A stretch of 64,000 nt of DNA from Darksidea phi (GCA_030770425.1 JASJFT010000024.1:62001-126000), one strand, 5' to 3'. Positions 31,329 to 42,497 are shown, counted from the first letter of the stretch. Notes: generated from the letters alone by a model not told the origin. Made by a program: numbers and translations.

Positions 31329-32243
31329 ATGTCAATCACCAACGTCGCCTTAATCGGCGGCACTGGCACCCTGGGCGCACCCCTCCTGCATGCCCTCAAA
31401 TCCTCTCCCTTTACAGTCAAGGTCTTGAACCGCCAGTCCTCAAAGTCAACCTATCCAAAAACAGAGGTCATCACCATCCCCGACGACCTCAACGTCGCAG
31501 CCCTTACCACGCTCTTCAAACAACACGCCATCGACGCCCTCGTCATCGCCATCGAAGGGAACCACATCGAAGCAGCCAGGAAACTCATCGAAGCCGCTTT
31601 CAAAGCCGGTGTCAAACGAATCATTCCGCCTGATTTTGGCAGCTGCGATTCCGCGGATGAGAAGACGAACGAGATTTTGCCGCTTATGAAGGGGAAGAAG
31701 GGGGTCAGGGATTATCTTATTGAACTACAGGATGTGGAACGAGGGGAGGACGTAGGGAAGTTGAGCTGGACGACGCTGATCACAGGGCATTTCTTCGATT
31801 TTGGGCTTACCTGCGGGCTGCTCAACTTCGACGTCAAGAATAAGAAAGCGTATATCCTTGACGGCGGGGACATCAAGTTCAGCAATTCAACGCTTCCCTT
31901 CATTGCCAAGGCCGTGATCAGTATCTTGCAAAAGCCAGAGGAGACAGCGAACAAGATACTATACGTTCATAGTCTCCACGTTACGCAAAACGAACTCCTC
32001 GCTGTCTTGGAGAAGATTACGGGCGCGGCGTTCGAGAAGATAGAGCAAAACAGCGAAGAAGAGCTGGCAAAAAGTAGGCCGAGGATGCTGGAGGGTAGTC
32101 GTGAAGCGGAGGAGGAGGTTGTTGCCGTGTGGGGCATCGTGGCTACTGATTGGAAGGGAAGGGAAAGTTTTTCGAATGAGCTTCTAGGACTCGAGGAGGA
32201 GAATCTAGAGGAGGAAGTTCGAAAGGCTCTTGGGAAGCAGTAG
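31329..32243 (+). CDS. NmrA-like/isoflavone-reductase-type NAD(P)-binding protein
   Basis: Intronless, 304 aa from the ATG in a good context (CTACAATGTC). The N-terminus has the atypical-SDR dinucleotide motif (NVALIGGTGTLGAPLLHAL) and VKVLNRQSS as the likely NADPH-selecting loop. AGVKRIIPPDFGSCDS, LSWTTLITGHFFDFGL and the C-terminal substrate lobe follow (HSLHVTQNELLAVLEKITG). Family members are NAD(P)H-dependent reductases or redox-sensing regulators; fungal paralogues are numerous and mostly uncharacterised. Cytosolic, no targeting signal. It lies in tandem with the tautomerase gene 357 bp downstream. Confidence 0.88.
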   Translation: MSITNVALIGGTGTLGAPLLHALKSSPFTVKVLNRQSSKSTYPKTEVITIPDDLNVAALTTLFKQHAIDALVIAIEGNHIEAARKLIEAAFKAGVKRIIPPDFGSCDSADEKTNEILPLMKGKKGVRDYLIELQDVERGEDVGKLSWTTLITGHFFDFGLTCGLLNFDVKNKKAYILDGGDIKFSNSTLPFIAKAVISILQKPEETANKILYVHSLHVTQNELLAVLEKITGAAFEKIEQNSEEELAKSRPRMLEGSREAEEEVVAVWGIVATDWKGRESFSNELLGLEEENLEEEVRKALGKQ

Positions 32244-32490
32244 GGATGCGATTTCATGGGCGGAACGGGAAGGCCGGTGTGGAGGTTTGGATCGCCCTTG
32301 ATTGCTCGTACGAGAGGTGTAGTAAGAGTGTCTTCAGAACTCATGCATCAACCCATATAGAGATACATGACTAAAACATCCATAGGTAAGGTTGATTTAA
32401 TACACCGAAATTCCGAATATAGCCGAGGGATGTGGGTCGAATGGTTGATTAGTGAACCCTCTCTGATTACTTTCTCCTCCCATCAACCAC

Positions 32491-32500
32491 CCTATAAAAA
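32491..32500 (+). promoter_or_regulatory. TATA-like box upstream of the tautomerase gene
   Basis: CCTATAAAAA stands about 100 bp before the ATG at 32600, a plausible TATA position for a fungal promoter with a short leader. Confidence 0.5.
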
Positions 32501-32599
32501 CCCCGAAGAAGCCAACTACTCTTGTAAACACAGCACCACTTGTTCTTCTATCCTGTAACATTTGCTCAACCCACCAACCCACCTCCCACAACCGCCAAG

Positions 32600-33163
32600 A
32601 TGCCTCTCTGGCACATCTACCACCCGCCTACAACCTTTACCACCCCCTCCTCAAAAGCCGCCCTTGCCGCCTCCATCACAAAAATATACACCGCAATCCC
32701 CGCCTTCTACGTCAACGTCCTTTTCATCCCCGTCGAACCCTCCAGCTACTACATCGGCGGCATCGAGCGGCCCTCGCCCCACTCCTCCAGCAACGAACCA
32801 GGACCGGATAGCAGCAAGCCCTTTGTCCGCATCAGCATTGAGAACATTGCAAGAAAATTGTATGTCCTCTCCCCAGCATTCCACGCTAAGTTTGAATATA
32901 GTGTTAGTTGCTTACTGATGCATGCTAGGCCGAGTAAAGAGGTGGGAGATAAGTTCCTAGCGAGGGTTGATAAAGCGTTGAGACCGCATATTGAAGACAT
33001 GGGATATGATTGGGAGTACAACGTTCTCGAAACGTCACGCGATCTGTGGAAGATAAATGGGATGGTGCCGCCCATGCCCAATACGGAGGCTGAAAAAGAA
33101 TGGCAGGTCCAGAATCGTGCTGTGCCGTATGAAGCTCAAAAAGGGGGGCTGGAAAAGTTGTAG
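32600..33163 (+). CDS. Tautomerase_3-type (cis-3-chloroacrylic acid dehalogenase-like) protein
   Basis: Two exons, 32600-32859 and 32929-33163 (164 aa). The 69-bp intron (GTATGT...TACTGAT...CTAG) is a multiple of three with no stop, so the unspliced frame stays open. Splicing gives the family-typical join IARKL/PSKEVGDKFLARVDKAL. The protein begins MPLWHIYHPPTTF, so that after Met removal Pro2 is the catalytic N-terminal proline of the superfamily. YVNVLFIPVEPSSYYIGG, VRISIENIAR and ALRPHIEDMGYDWEYNVLETSRDLWKING complete the fold. Such enzymes act on small unsaturated acids. The in vivo substrate is unknown. Confidence 0.85.
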   Translation: MPLWHIYHPPTTFTTPSSKAALAASITKIYTAIPAFYVNVLFIPVEPSSYYIGGIERPSPHSSSNEPGPDSSKPFVRISIENIARKLYVLSPAFHAKFEYSVSCLLMHARPSKEVGDKFLARVDKALRPHIEDMGYDWEYNVLETSRDLWKINGMVPPMPNTEAEKEWQVQNRAVPYEAQKGGLEKL

Positions 33164-33324
33164 ACGTACAAGAAGGAAGGATATATTGAGTGTGCATGAT
33201 ATAATTTGAAAAACCTGACCGCGCACGTATTCGGACAATGACATCTGATGACAGGAAACGCTAGACACTTATGGGTGATTACCGCCGTGGAACCCAATGG
33301 CTTTGAAGTGCGCGTACTCCCATA

Positions 33325-34785
33325 TTACATTACGACACATATCCCCTTCAACTTGTCACTCTTTCTACTCTTTTTCTCCACGACCCTCTCCTTCTTACTC
33401 TCCTCCCTTTCAGTTGATACGCATGAGATAATCCCTTTCTCAGTCACAACGCGTTCCTGTGCCTGCATCCAGTACTCTTCCTCCATCCTCCTGTCATTCT
33501 TGATCTGCTCACACCACTCGACCCACTCCGGTCCGGCACCGGCATCACGTCGCCTCTCTTCAAATCGATCCTCCGCACTTTCAACATCCGTCTTGGCGCA
33601 AGAGGGGCAAAGCGTCGTTAACGGAAGCAGACCCGAAGGTCTGGTGGTGTGGTAAAAGAGATATAGTCGGTTGTCGAAAGGAGAGTACCACTGCTTTCCA
33701 CAACCCTTCATTGTGCACGGTCTTGGCGTATACCTCCAATCCCACCCTTCACCAATCTTTTCCTTTCCCTTTCCGCCGTTCTTTCCATTTCCAAAAAGTA
33801 TCCGCTTCTGCCGCGCCTCCAGCTGTACCGAGTCCCACTCTCTATCCTCCCGACATTGCTGGATCCATATCTCAAACTCCGCAGCGATCAGCCCAAGCGT
33901 TTTGCGTCCCGCGTTCTGTCGCATGCTCTCCCACATACATTTCGCCTTATGATTCGCGAGCTTGAGGTCCTGGTTTGCATGCCACGGGCAGAGTGCCCGT
34001 TTCCGCACTAGCTGGTATGGTTGTTGCGCAGAGTAAAATGTGGGTCCGAGAAGAGAGACCGTGTAGGTTTTGGTGCAGTTGTCGACCATGCAGGGGATGC
34101 GGTGCTGAAGCGGGTTGTACTGAGAAGGGGGCTGAGAAGGGGAGGGTGCGTTAGAAAGCAGGACCGCAGGAGCGGAAGCTACGGACTGAAAAGAGGTCGC
34201 GCGGGATCCTACGGTCGAGGTCGGCGCTGAGAAGTTTCTAGGAGTTTGCGGGAGTGGCTTTTGCGATATGCGCTGAGTTTCCTTTTCAAGGGTGGGGGCT
34301 GGTGCTGAGAAGCGCTTGCTGAGTTTTTTCCTCAACGTAGGTCTTGGAAGAACGTGTGCCGCGCCGGTGACTGAAGTTCCCTCCTCGGTATTTGCGGGTG
34401 GAAATGGTCCGTTTCTTCTTGGTGGGAGAGGCGCATTCGGTTCCACTCCTAGCATCTTGGGCATTTCAGGGACCTCAAATCTTACGGTCAACGACGGCGT
34501 GGACTTGGAAGTCTTTAAATCCGATTTTATACTTGATCGCTTAGGGCGATTTAGTAACGTATGAGTGCTTGACTTGACTGAGGAGCTGCTGGATTGCACA
34601 GTGGAGGAGGGCGGAGTATCGAGCGAAGGCCGACGTGTCGATGCGTCGTCAGCGCAGTCGGATTCAAGGGATGAAGTACTCTCGGGAGCCAAATGGTGCA
34701 TGACTTTGGATGCCATTAGGTGATGAAACTGAGACGTAGTGTAGTGGCTCGACGAGGATGATGCTTGGTGAAACGCGCTTCTCAA
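33325..34785 (-). CDS. Cys-pair (zinc-ribbon-like) protein ending in a CaaX prenylation box
   Basis: A single exon of 486 aa. Residues 1-230 are disordered, rich in Ser, Pro and Thr with basic patches. A cysteine-rich region follows, with one set at about C232, C237 (CMVDNC), C266 with H269 (CPWH) and C283. A second set lies at C357, C362 (CTMKGCG), C393 and C396 (CPSC). The spacing looks like two zinc-binding modules separated by a Trp-rich helix (FEIWIQQCREDREWD). The last four residues are CVVM, preceded by a polybasic tail (KKERVVEKKSRKSDKLKG). CaaX with terminal Met is a classical farnesylation signal, and the basic run would support membrane attachment. No named family. It would be placed at a cytosolic membrane face. 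Confidence 0.75.
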   Translation of the reverse strand: MRSAFHQASSSSSHYTTSQFHHLMASKVMHHLAPESTSSLESDCADDASTRRPSLDTPPSSTVQSSSSSVKSSTHTLLNRPKRSSIKSDLKTSKSTPSLTVRFEVPEMPKMLGVEPNAPLPPRRNGPFPPANTEEGTSVTGAAHVLPRPTLRKKLSKRFSAPAPTLEKETQRISQKPLPQTPRNFSAPTSTVGSRATSFQSVASAPAVLLSNAPSPSQPPSQYNPLQHRIPCMVDNCTKTYTVSLLGPTFYSAQQPYQLVRKRALCPWHANQDLKLANHKAKCMWESMRQNAGRKTLGLIAAEFEIWIQQCREDREWDSVQLEARQKRILFGNGKNGGKGKEKIGEGWDWRYTPRPCTMKGCGKQWYSPFDNRLYLFYHTTRPSGLLPLTTLCPSCAKTDVESAEDRFEERRRDAGAGPEWVEWCEQIKNDRRMEEEYWMQAQERVVTEKGIISCVSTEREESKKERVVEKKSRKSDKLKGICVVM

Positions 34786-35590
34786 TTTAAGGACAGGAGA
34801 AAAACGACAAGCTGAGCGGTAGATGACGACTGAAGATCGATCGGAGTTGATTGCTATTTATGCTCTTCCTTGAGCTTTGGTCAGAGTTGGTAGTCGTTGG
34901 TCAATAGGGCCAATTTGGCGGTGCGTATAGCGATGGAAGGTTGAGCAAACCTTTCAGGCTTCACTTTCGGGTAGCGTGTACGTAGTATAAACTCGCAAAA
35001 GCAGATTTCAAACAAAAGAGACAACTGCGCAAGCTGCAATGCTGGACTGAAAGTCTGGACGAAGAACTCTAGAAAGACCCACGCGCGGAGGAGCTTAAAA
35101 AGGCTGCCATGCCTTTCCCGCAGCTATACAAAAACGGAACACGGGCTGAGTTACAGCCTCAAACTGGCGTTCAGCTGCCTCGCGATGGGCGCGTACGCGA
35201 GAGCCACGTCGGCCTAGGCCCAGGCACCATTCGCCAGCGTCCTACGTAGCTCGTATTGCGATTTGCCGACCTGGGCGGATTTCAATAGTGGTAATGCATT
35301 GCCGTAGTCACAAGCGACTCTCGCTTGGTAGTTGGTGTTGAATGCTCCCTAGAGCCAAGACCAGCTTGCAGTTGGCGTGCGAGCCGCTATTGCGCCATCG
35401 CAACGCCATCAGCAAAATGGCGGGAGAAAAGCACAACATGCCACTGAAGGTGAATAATTGACGAAACAATGGCAGCCTCCGTAGACTAATCTATTCAACG
35501 ATATCCATGTACTCTATGCGGCATCTCAGAAATCGCAACAAGGGCGTTCGCTATATGTTACAAACTATGCACGAGGACGCGACCCAGACA
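34786..35590. other. Intergenic
   Basis: Contains the promoter of the CaaX gene (left part) and the 3' flank of the acyl-CoA synthetase. No gene seen. Confidence 0.45.
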
Positions 35591-37187
35591 CTAGAGCTTA
35601 GCTTTGGGCTCTGCTTTCTTGAGCATGGCCTCGGCCACAAGGCGGCGCTGGATCTTGCCGGTGGCGGTCTTGGGCATAATGTCCGTGAAGAAGATCTTGG
35701 AGAGTCAGCGAACTCGGCTTAGGGATCTAGAGATGATTGGATCGTACCTTCTTCGGGAGTTTGAATTTGGCGACGCGCTCCGTCAGCCAAGCCTTGAGCG
35801 CCTCTGCGCTGATGTTCTGGCCCTCTTTGACGACAACCGCAAGACCGACGTCTTGCCCGTACATCTCGTCCTCAAGCGCAAAGCTGACGGCTTCAGACAC
35901 GGCTGGATTCTGCGCGACCACATTGTCGAGCTCAATTGGGCTTATCTTCTCGCCGCCCTTGTTAATGAGCTCCTTGATGCGGCCAGTGATGATGACATAG
36001 CCGTCTGCATCCTGTTTTCCCTGGTCTCCGGTGCGGAAGAAGCCATTCTTCGTGAACGAAGATGCATTTGCGGCAGCATTGTTGAGATAACCCTTTGTGA
36101 CGTTCTCGCCCCGGATGCAAATTTCGCCCTCCTTTCCTAATGCCACTTCATTGCCGGCGTCGTCGAGTATTTTGACTTCGACGCCCTGGCCCACGCCCAC
36201 GCTGCCAGGCATGCGCTTCCCAGGGGGCAGAGGGTTGCTTGTCATTTGATGGGCGGCTTCAGTCATCGCGTAGGCTTCCAAGACTGGCGCGCCGAAGGTC
36301 TTCTCAAGCTCATGGAAGGTCTTGGGCGAAAGAGGCGAAGAACAAGAGCGAATAAAGCGAATTTGCGGCTTTGGACTGGGCGGGGGGTTCCTTAGCAAGA
36401 TCTGGTGGATTGTAGGGACTGCCGTATACCAATTCGCTTGATGCTGGATAAAGTCTTTCCAGAAATCGGATGCGGAGAATTTCAAGGGCACGACGACCGA
36501 GCCTCCTGATGCAAGTGGTGCCAGGAAACCTGCCAGAAGCCCATGCACATGGAACAGGGGCATGACCAACATAGTCCGGTCTTTTGGCGACAATTCATAG
36601 GTCGCCTGGATGTTCTTCATGGTCCGCAGCAGATTGCGATGCGATAGTGGCACTGCCTTGGGGCGTCCAGTGGTCCCGCTGGTGTGTAGCACCAGAGCAG
36701 TATCATCTGGTTGTGCGGATAGCACTGGTGCACTCTTGCCCGCCAGCTTCCCCGTCTCCTTCACATCCAGCACCACCTCCCGCCCATTGTAGTAGCATTC
36801 TGCAATTGCCGCACTGTATTTCCTCGCTGCCCGCACTGCAGCGGCATCCTGAGCGAATGCGCCCTTCGAAACTAGAGCAATTGCCGAGCTTAGATCATCA
36901 ATGTAGAATTCGAACTCGGACTGCTTGTATGCGGGGTTCAAAGGAGCGGCGATGGCACGTTGCCATGATGCGGCAATAAAGGAGACGATGAATTCGTACG
37001 TGTTGGGCAACGCGATGGAAACTGCTGCATGCGCGCTCACGCCGACCTTTGCGAGCTGCCGCTGGAACGACTTCACATCGGCCGCAAGCTTCTGATATGA
37101 GACGGCCAGAGCAGGATTGCCGGGGACGATGATGGCGATGGATGAGGAGTCCTTCGAGAAGGCATGTTCAAGCGTGGTTGGAGCCAT
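35591..37187 (-). CDS. Peroxisomal AMP-forming acyl-CoA synthetase (Pcs60-like)
   Basis: Exons 37187-35748 and 35695-35591 (514 aa); the 52-bp intron is GTACGA...TCCAAG. Adenylate-forming motifs are all present: LHTSGTTGRPKAVPLSHRN (about 168-186), YAMTEAAHQ (about 306), GFFRTGDQG (about 382), TGRIKELINKGGEKISP (about 401) and, in exon 2, the C-terminal catalytic Lys loop PKTATGKIQRR. The last residues are AKL, a peroxisomal targeting signal type 1, seen only after splicing because the unspliced frame ends early. It resembles yeast Pcs60 (oxalyl-CoA synthetase), which activates a carboxylic acid as acyl-CoA with ATP. Divergently transcribed from the SPF45-like gene across 351 bp. Confidence 0.9.
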
Positions 37188-37538
37188 GGAAGCTACTAAT
37201 TACTACGATAGGAGTATCTTGGTGACTGTGAATTGAATGTATGCAAACAGAGATCGGATTACTTACTATCACTTGGTTTTCTACCTGTCAATTTGATAGT
37301 TACTACAGAGTGAAAATGCGCGAGAGCCAGCTCGGATTAACTATAGTCTACTCCGGCACCGGGACGACCCGAGCAGTAAAACTATATGACCCCCAGCACC
37401 TGCACCCGCGATTGCACGTGACCCGCGACTTGGGCGTTAGCGGCTTGGCGCGCAAGACCGCGACTGCCCGAATATAACATTATGCTGCCCTGCAACCGCC
37501 ATTGACTCGACCACACGAGCTACTGCGAACATCCGAGC
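37188..37538. promoter_or_regulatory. Shared divergent promoter region (acyl-CoA synthetase / SPF45-like)
   Basis: These 351 bp separate two start codons on opposite strands. No other gene fits here. It presumably drives both genes; specific binding sites were not assigned. Confidence 0.5.
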
Positions 37539-38995
37539 ATGGCAGAGCGACAGCCAGAGAAGCCACGGGTCTTACCCAACCCTTATGCCTCCAAGGGCCT
37601 GCCGAATCCGTATGCGCGCGCAACCGTGGCCGAGTCTGCGCCTGTCCACTTTACAGAAGAGCAGGCAAAGGCACGGGCCGCGCAAAAGCAAATGACTGGT
37701 ATATACTAGAACTGCTCCACCATGCCTCGTTGACCAACGACGACTAATGCCATAGTATAGCCTTTCACAATCCGCACTCTATTAGGCGCCCGCAGCCGAA
37801 GGGCAACGTCGTCAAGAAGCCCATCATGGCCCGGCCGGTAGTCTCGTCAAGCTCCTCAGATGCCGTTCCTGCCACTACTAGCAAGCAGCCAGGCCTAGAC
37901 TGGTGGCGTAGCACAGAAGAGGATGATGCCTCTACGCTGGACTACAAGAGACAGATGGAGAGGCAGCAAAGGGAGAAGAAGAAGCAAGATAAGAAGTTCC
38001 AGAAGCTGTATGGCTGGTGGAAGGGCGACGCGCAGTACAAGGTTGACAAGCCATCGAATTTACTCGCATATAGGATGTCCGGCGGCTATCGAACAAAACT
38101 CGGCGAGTTCAACAACTTCCTACAAGCCCAGGCTGGTCTTTCGCAGCCACCACGAATTCCTCATGACAGCGGCGATTCGTCCCAGGCTCCGCTACCTGCC
38201 TGCAATTCCGGCCTAGAGAAGCCCCCGACTCCGCCTGCTGATGTACCACCCCCGCCGCCTGAAGCCCCCGATGTGGTGCCACCCCCACCGCCCCCAGCTT
38301 CTGCGCCCTACAACCCGACCATCTCTGCGCCACCGGTCCGCTATAATCATGTTATCGAGGGTGCACCCGTTCACTATCAGCCGCCACCTGTTCAGAGTCA
38401 GGCTATCACCAAAGAACCACCAGCGAAGCGGCAGGAGCTCAGCAAGGCAGAAGCAATGATGGCAAAGATGGGGTACAAAAAGGGAGAGGGGCTGGGCAAG
38501 AACAGTGATGGCATAACGACCCATCTCGAGGTTAAAGCTCGCAAGCAGAATACACGCGGTCGTGGACCACAGGTCGGAATTATCGATGACTCTGATGACG
38601 AGAAAAGTATGAATGTTAAATCCCAACAGGTATTCGATATCCTTGGTGGCCACCCCACCAAGCGGAAAGAGCCGGGCAAGTTCGGAGAGGACTCGAAGGT
38701 CGTTGTTGCGTTCGGATGCGTTGATGACGTCGATTGGAGTGCAGATGCGGACCGAAACGATGGAGGCATTCATCAAGAGATGGGGCAGACGTTCGACAAC
38801 AAGTTCGGACGAGTTGAGCGAATATTCGTTGATAAGGCCAGCGCTGCGCAGCCGACGTATATCAAGTTTGCTTCCGAGTTAAGTGCTTTGAATGCTGTCA
38901 ACCGATTCGACGAAGGGTATCAGTTTCATGGTCGCAAGATCCGTGCGCTCTTCTACAATGAGGTTAAGTTCGAGTCGTCTATTTTCGAGTACTAG
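37539..38995 (+). CDS. SPF45/RBM17-like splicing factor (G-patch + RRM/UHM)
   Basis: Exons 37539-37698 and 37761-38995 (464 aa); the intron is GTATAT...AGTATAG, phase 1. The N-terminus is charged, with two NPYA repeats and the conserved WW/R-E-type region (GLDWWRSTEEDDASTLDYKRQ). A long proline-rich linker follows, then a G-patch at about 280-320 (SKAEAMMAKMGYKKGEGLGKN). The C-terminal RRM of the UHM type is at about 365-460 (KFGRVERIFVD, AAQPTYIKFASELSALNAVN, YQFHGRKIRALFYNEVKFE). In other eukaryotes SPF45 joins the early spliceosome and binds ULM motifs of SF1/U2AF/SF3B1 to influence 3' splice-site use. Nuclear. Confidence 0.88.
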
Positions 38996-39674
38996 CGTAT
39001 GGGCGCTATTCTGGAGTCGGTCATGCGTCTTTTTCTGCAACGGCGGGCTGTGTCCACATCACGCTAGCATAGGTCACAACGCCGACGTATTCCGGAATCA
39101 TTCAGCGCCGAGGTGCGGATACATGGCAAACCGGTGGCAAATCTTCCCTCCTAACCATATCTCAGACGGGTAAAGGAGAGGGTTTAAGTGAGAGACGGGA
39201 TATGAAAACGTAGCTCAACTTTCGCTACACCTGCATTGTCTGCATGGATCATGAAGTGCGATGCGCTTCACAAGTCGTTACAATATGCGAGTGCCGATAC
39301 ATGTCGAGGGCTTGGACACTGATATCAGTTCATTAGAATAAATGCCGATTAAAAACATGCCGCTAAATGATATACAAAACTCACAAAATGTATACGCACA
39401 TCCAATACGTTTTACCTGCATATGGATACCTCTACATACTTTCTCCCTTCTTCCTGCCCTAGATTCTTCCAGTGTTCCATCTTCGACGGTCATTGGAGAT
39501 TCGTCAGGTCCATTCACATTCAGCGTCATAATTGAAGTTGTCCACGTCACGCGCAGTCGCTTGTAAACTTATGCCGATTCAACATCAGAACAACGCCGCT
39601 TTAAACAATACTTTACAATGACGCTACAATTGGCAACCTTCTTCTATCTTCACTAAAATCATTCATTCAACAAT
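38996..39674. other. Convergent intergenic region
   Basis: 3' flanks of the SPF45-like and phosphodiesterase genes. No gene recognised. Confidence 0.45.
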
Positions 39675-41098
39675 TTACAGCACAAGCGCCGCCACGACAC
39701 CCAAAACGAGTGCAAAGTATGCAGCTGTAGGCCTCTTCAAAACAGTAGCGAAACTCTGCGTACCGCAGCACTCGCGGTTGTAAGTTACGTTGTTTGCACG
39801 GGCGGCGACCTCGAAGACGGAGCCATTGGCCGGGGACCCGATATTATAGTAATCTACTAGAAGGAAATTTGGGGGACGGCCCCAGGCCTCTATATGCGGT
39901 TTGTTAGCTGTGTTGCGGCAGGGGTAAAAGCGGGAACAGTAGACTTACCAGTACACCGATTCGTCATATTCCCTAAACTACCTGTACCGTCCACACCGTT
40001 GGTTTGGTTCAAGTACGGGATATTGGGGATCAAGAGGGATACGCCCGCAATGGCCATTTCGGCGTTGAGGTTGTGGTTCGCCATATACATTATCTCCCTC
40101 GCTTTTTCGTCGCTGATGCCATCGGGTCTGCCGATGGTGCAGGGGAAACTTATATCCGTCGGCGAGAAGGGCGTTTCCCAGATATTGTAAAATTCCCAGA
40201 GCATCCACGGGACCGTTTTGGTGTTAAAGTTGTAGTCAATGAACGTTACGACGCGTTTCTGGTTGATGATTAGCTCGCCGAGCGTAGGCCAATCTTCGAG
40301 ATTCATGGCTGTTTTGGGGGGTTGGTAGATGTATTGCATCAGTCCAGACTTTTCGATGGGGTCAACGAAATTTTCGGATGTGACGAGTGCGTTGCCAGAT
40401 GAATCTTTTTCTTGCCAGCCGTAATTCCCGAAGATGATGGTAACAACTTCAAAGGGGTGGGTTGCAAGCCACTGCGTCACTTCTCTGAGATAATCTTCCA
40501 CGGTCCCGACATTGAGCAGATCACAGGACGTATGGCAATAGTACAATGTGCCGTTGACGAGGTGGGCTTGGCCTTGCAACACGCGGATTCCGTCGCTGAG
40601 CTGCTGTGTTACGCTGAATTGCTGGTTGGAGGCGACATTGTTCTGTCGTACGAACGGGCTGTTGTGTGCGCATACTTCAGTGATGTTGCTATATCTTCTC
40701 TCGCAAAATTCGGGGTAGTTGTTACACGGCTGTGTGTTCGAGGGCCGAGGGACAGCTATCGTCGTCGCTGCTACAGTGTCATTGGCGGCTGTTGTTCGTG
40801 TGCCACCTAAGATGCTTGTTGGGGGTTCTTCGGCGATAGTGCTAATGGGTTCGGATATCGTGGAAGCGGAGATCGTGGCAGTGGAGGAGCCGGTACTGGT
40901 ATCTGAAGACAAACTGGAGGTATGGGATGTACTCCTTGTGGTTAAGGTGTTGCCTTCAAAGTCGGCGGGAATCGTGGGGCCGGCGTCTGAGCCGGTGAGC
41001 CACCGGTTGGAGCCGCTAAGGGTTACGACGGATTGGGAGGAATCTTGAGCGAGAGTCAATCCAAGGAACCATGTTAGAAGAAGTATTACGTTCTTCAT
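39675..41098 (-). CDS. Secreted PLC-like phosphodiesterase, probably GPI-anchored
   Basis: Exons 41098-39949 and 39889-39675 (454 aa); the 59-bp intron is GTAAGT...ATATAG. The chain starts with a signal peptide (MKNVILLLTWFLGLTLA) and a Ser/Thr-rich mucin-like linker (about 20-110). The PI-PLC X-like TIM-barrel superfamily domain follows: CNNYPEFCERRYSNITEVCAHNSPF, QQLSDGIRVLQGQAH, CHTSCDLLNVG, THPFEVVTIIFGNYG, KRVVTFIDYN, LNQTNG...MTNRCT. The canonical catalytic His pair of bacterial PI-PLC is not obvious, so activity is uncertain. The C-terminus, coded by exon 2, ends in a hydrophobic tail (AYFALVLGVVAALVL), fitting a GPI-anchor signal. Cell surface or wall location is expected. Confidence 0.85.
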
Positions 41099-41848
41099 TG
41101 TTATGGTGTGCTTGAAGGTTGGTTGTAAGGTCAGGCGGTAGGCGGCTAGCCTTAGGTTGTGCTGTCAAATGTCCTCATGCACTTTGGATTCTTCCGTGGC
41201 GATTGCTTCTAAGTGGAGAGCAATCGAGTTCAATTACCAATATCTCGTCAAGTTCTTCGTTTATGCCTGCTGGTGACGTAGAAGAAGGTTTTGCGCGGCG
41301 TTATGCTCAGCTAGTTGTGAAGTCGTGGAGATGTAAACGTGCACGTAAGAAAGGAGGGGGTATCAGAAAAACACAAGTCCAACGAAAGAAATGCAAGTAC
41401 CAGCAGATAACCGCTCCGACACCTGTCCAGGAAATCAGCGTGCTTAAAATCAAACAATAATTCCATCTGAACATCGCGCATTGCCTTAACAAGTAATGAC
41501 GTCGATCGCCCCACAACGCCCGGGCACACGCTTTCAGCCATACATGCTCCAGCCAACAATCTTTCAGAGCCGAGAGTCCGGTCGGTTGACGGCTCGTTCT
41601 CGGTGCGGCGCTAGTCACGTAACTGAGCCCCTAGAAGTTGAGCTGGTAGGCTAAGGTGGTTTGGGTTGTGACTGCGATCAAGCATTGCTGAGCCAAGGAT
41701 GGACAATGGAGGACTATTAGCTACCGTCAAAATTCACAAGTTATTTTCTGATGTACAATATCAGCATACAGTATATACAGTGAGAAGCATGAGCTCCCTG
41801 GCATTCGCTCTCCAAACCTATGCTCACTCTCTCGCTTCCATCCATCAT
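41099..41848. other. Intergenic
   Basis: Promoter side of the phosphodiesterase gene and 3' flank of the next gene. Open frames here are short and unsupported. Confidence 0.45.
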
Positions 41849-42497
41849 CTACGACCCAAAGATGTCTCCAAACTTGCTCTTTCCCTCCAGCTGTTGTAAC
41901 TCCTGCTTGAGCACATCGATCCGATAGTTCTTGAACGCCTTCTCAATCCTCTCCTTCGACTCCGGATCCCTCGTGATCGTCCTTGACGCCGACGCTGTAC
42001 CCGTGAGGAACCCAGCTTCACCACCTAGGAAGAGTCCACCGAGAGAAAAGAAGAAATACGTTGCGGCGTCACCCCATTTTGAGGGTGCGAGTTGGGGTGT
42101 GATGTCGGGAATGGGTTCTATAGAACCGGTGTTAGCTTGTGCGGGTAAAATTGTAGAGTTAGATAGAATCGCACCCGTCCGGCCGTCGGCAAACTTGACT
42201 TCCACCGGTTTCTCCATTGCTCTAAAAGCTCTGAAGTATGCCAATCGCATCGTGCGCAACCGCACTGCACAGTAGATTCCGAGACCCAGACCAAGTAGCG
42301 AGCCAACCTTCGCGTGCGTCGACACTTTACTTCCAGCGCTTCTCAGGATGTCACGATCGGATTGGTTTAGGCTATGCAATGTCAGCCCAGTTGGAAACCA
42401 TGTTTCGTGAGACATACTCATGCTGGAGATGTTCTTCTGCAAGCTTGCGAAGCTCCCTGCTTCTTCCCTCGCGGAATGCGGCTAATGAATCGGCCAT
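41849..42497 (-). CDS. Conserved-looking two-TM membrane protein (200 aa), function unknown
   Basis: Exons 42497-42418 and 42371-41849. The 46-bp intron (GTATGT...GCTGAC...CATAG) splits the codon in HLQHD/LNQSDRD and is one of the shortest in the window. After a charged N-terminal helix (FREGRSRELRKLAEEH) comes a glycine-rich hydrophobic segment (VGSLLGLGLGIYCAVRL) and later a second one (AATYFFFSLGGLFLGGEAGFLTG) with GxxxG-like packing. The C-terminus is a predicted helix (ERIEKAFKNYRIDVLKQELQQLEG). The small size and two Gly-rich helices recall mitochondrial inner-membrane proteins, but this is inference; no family was recognised. Confidence 0.7.
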
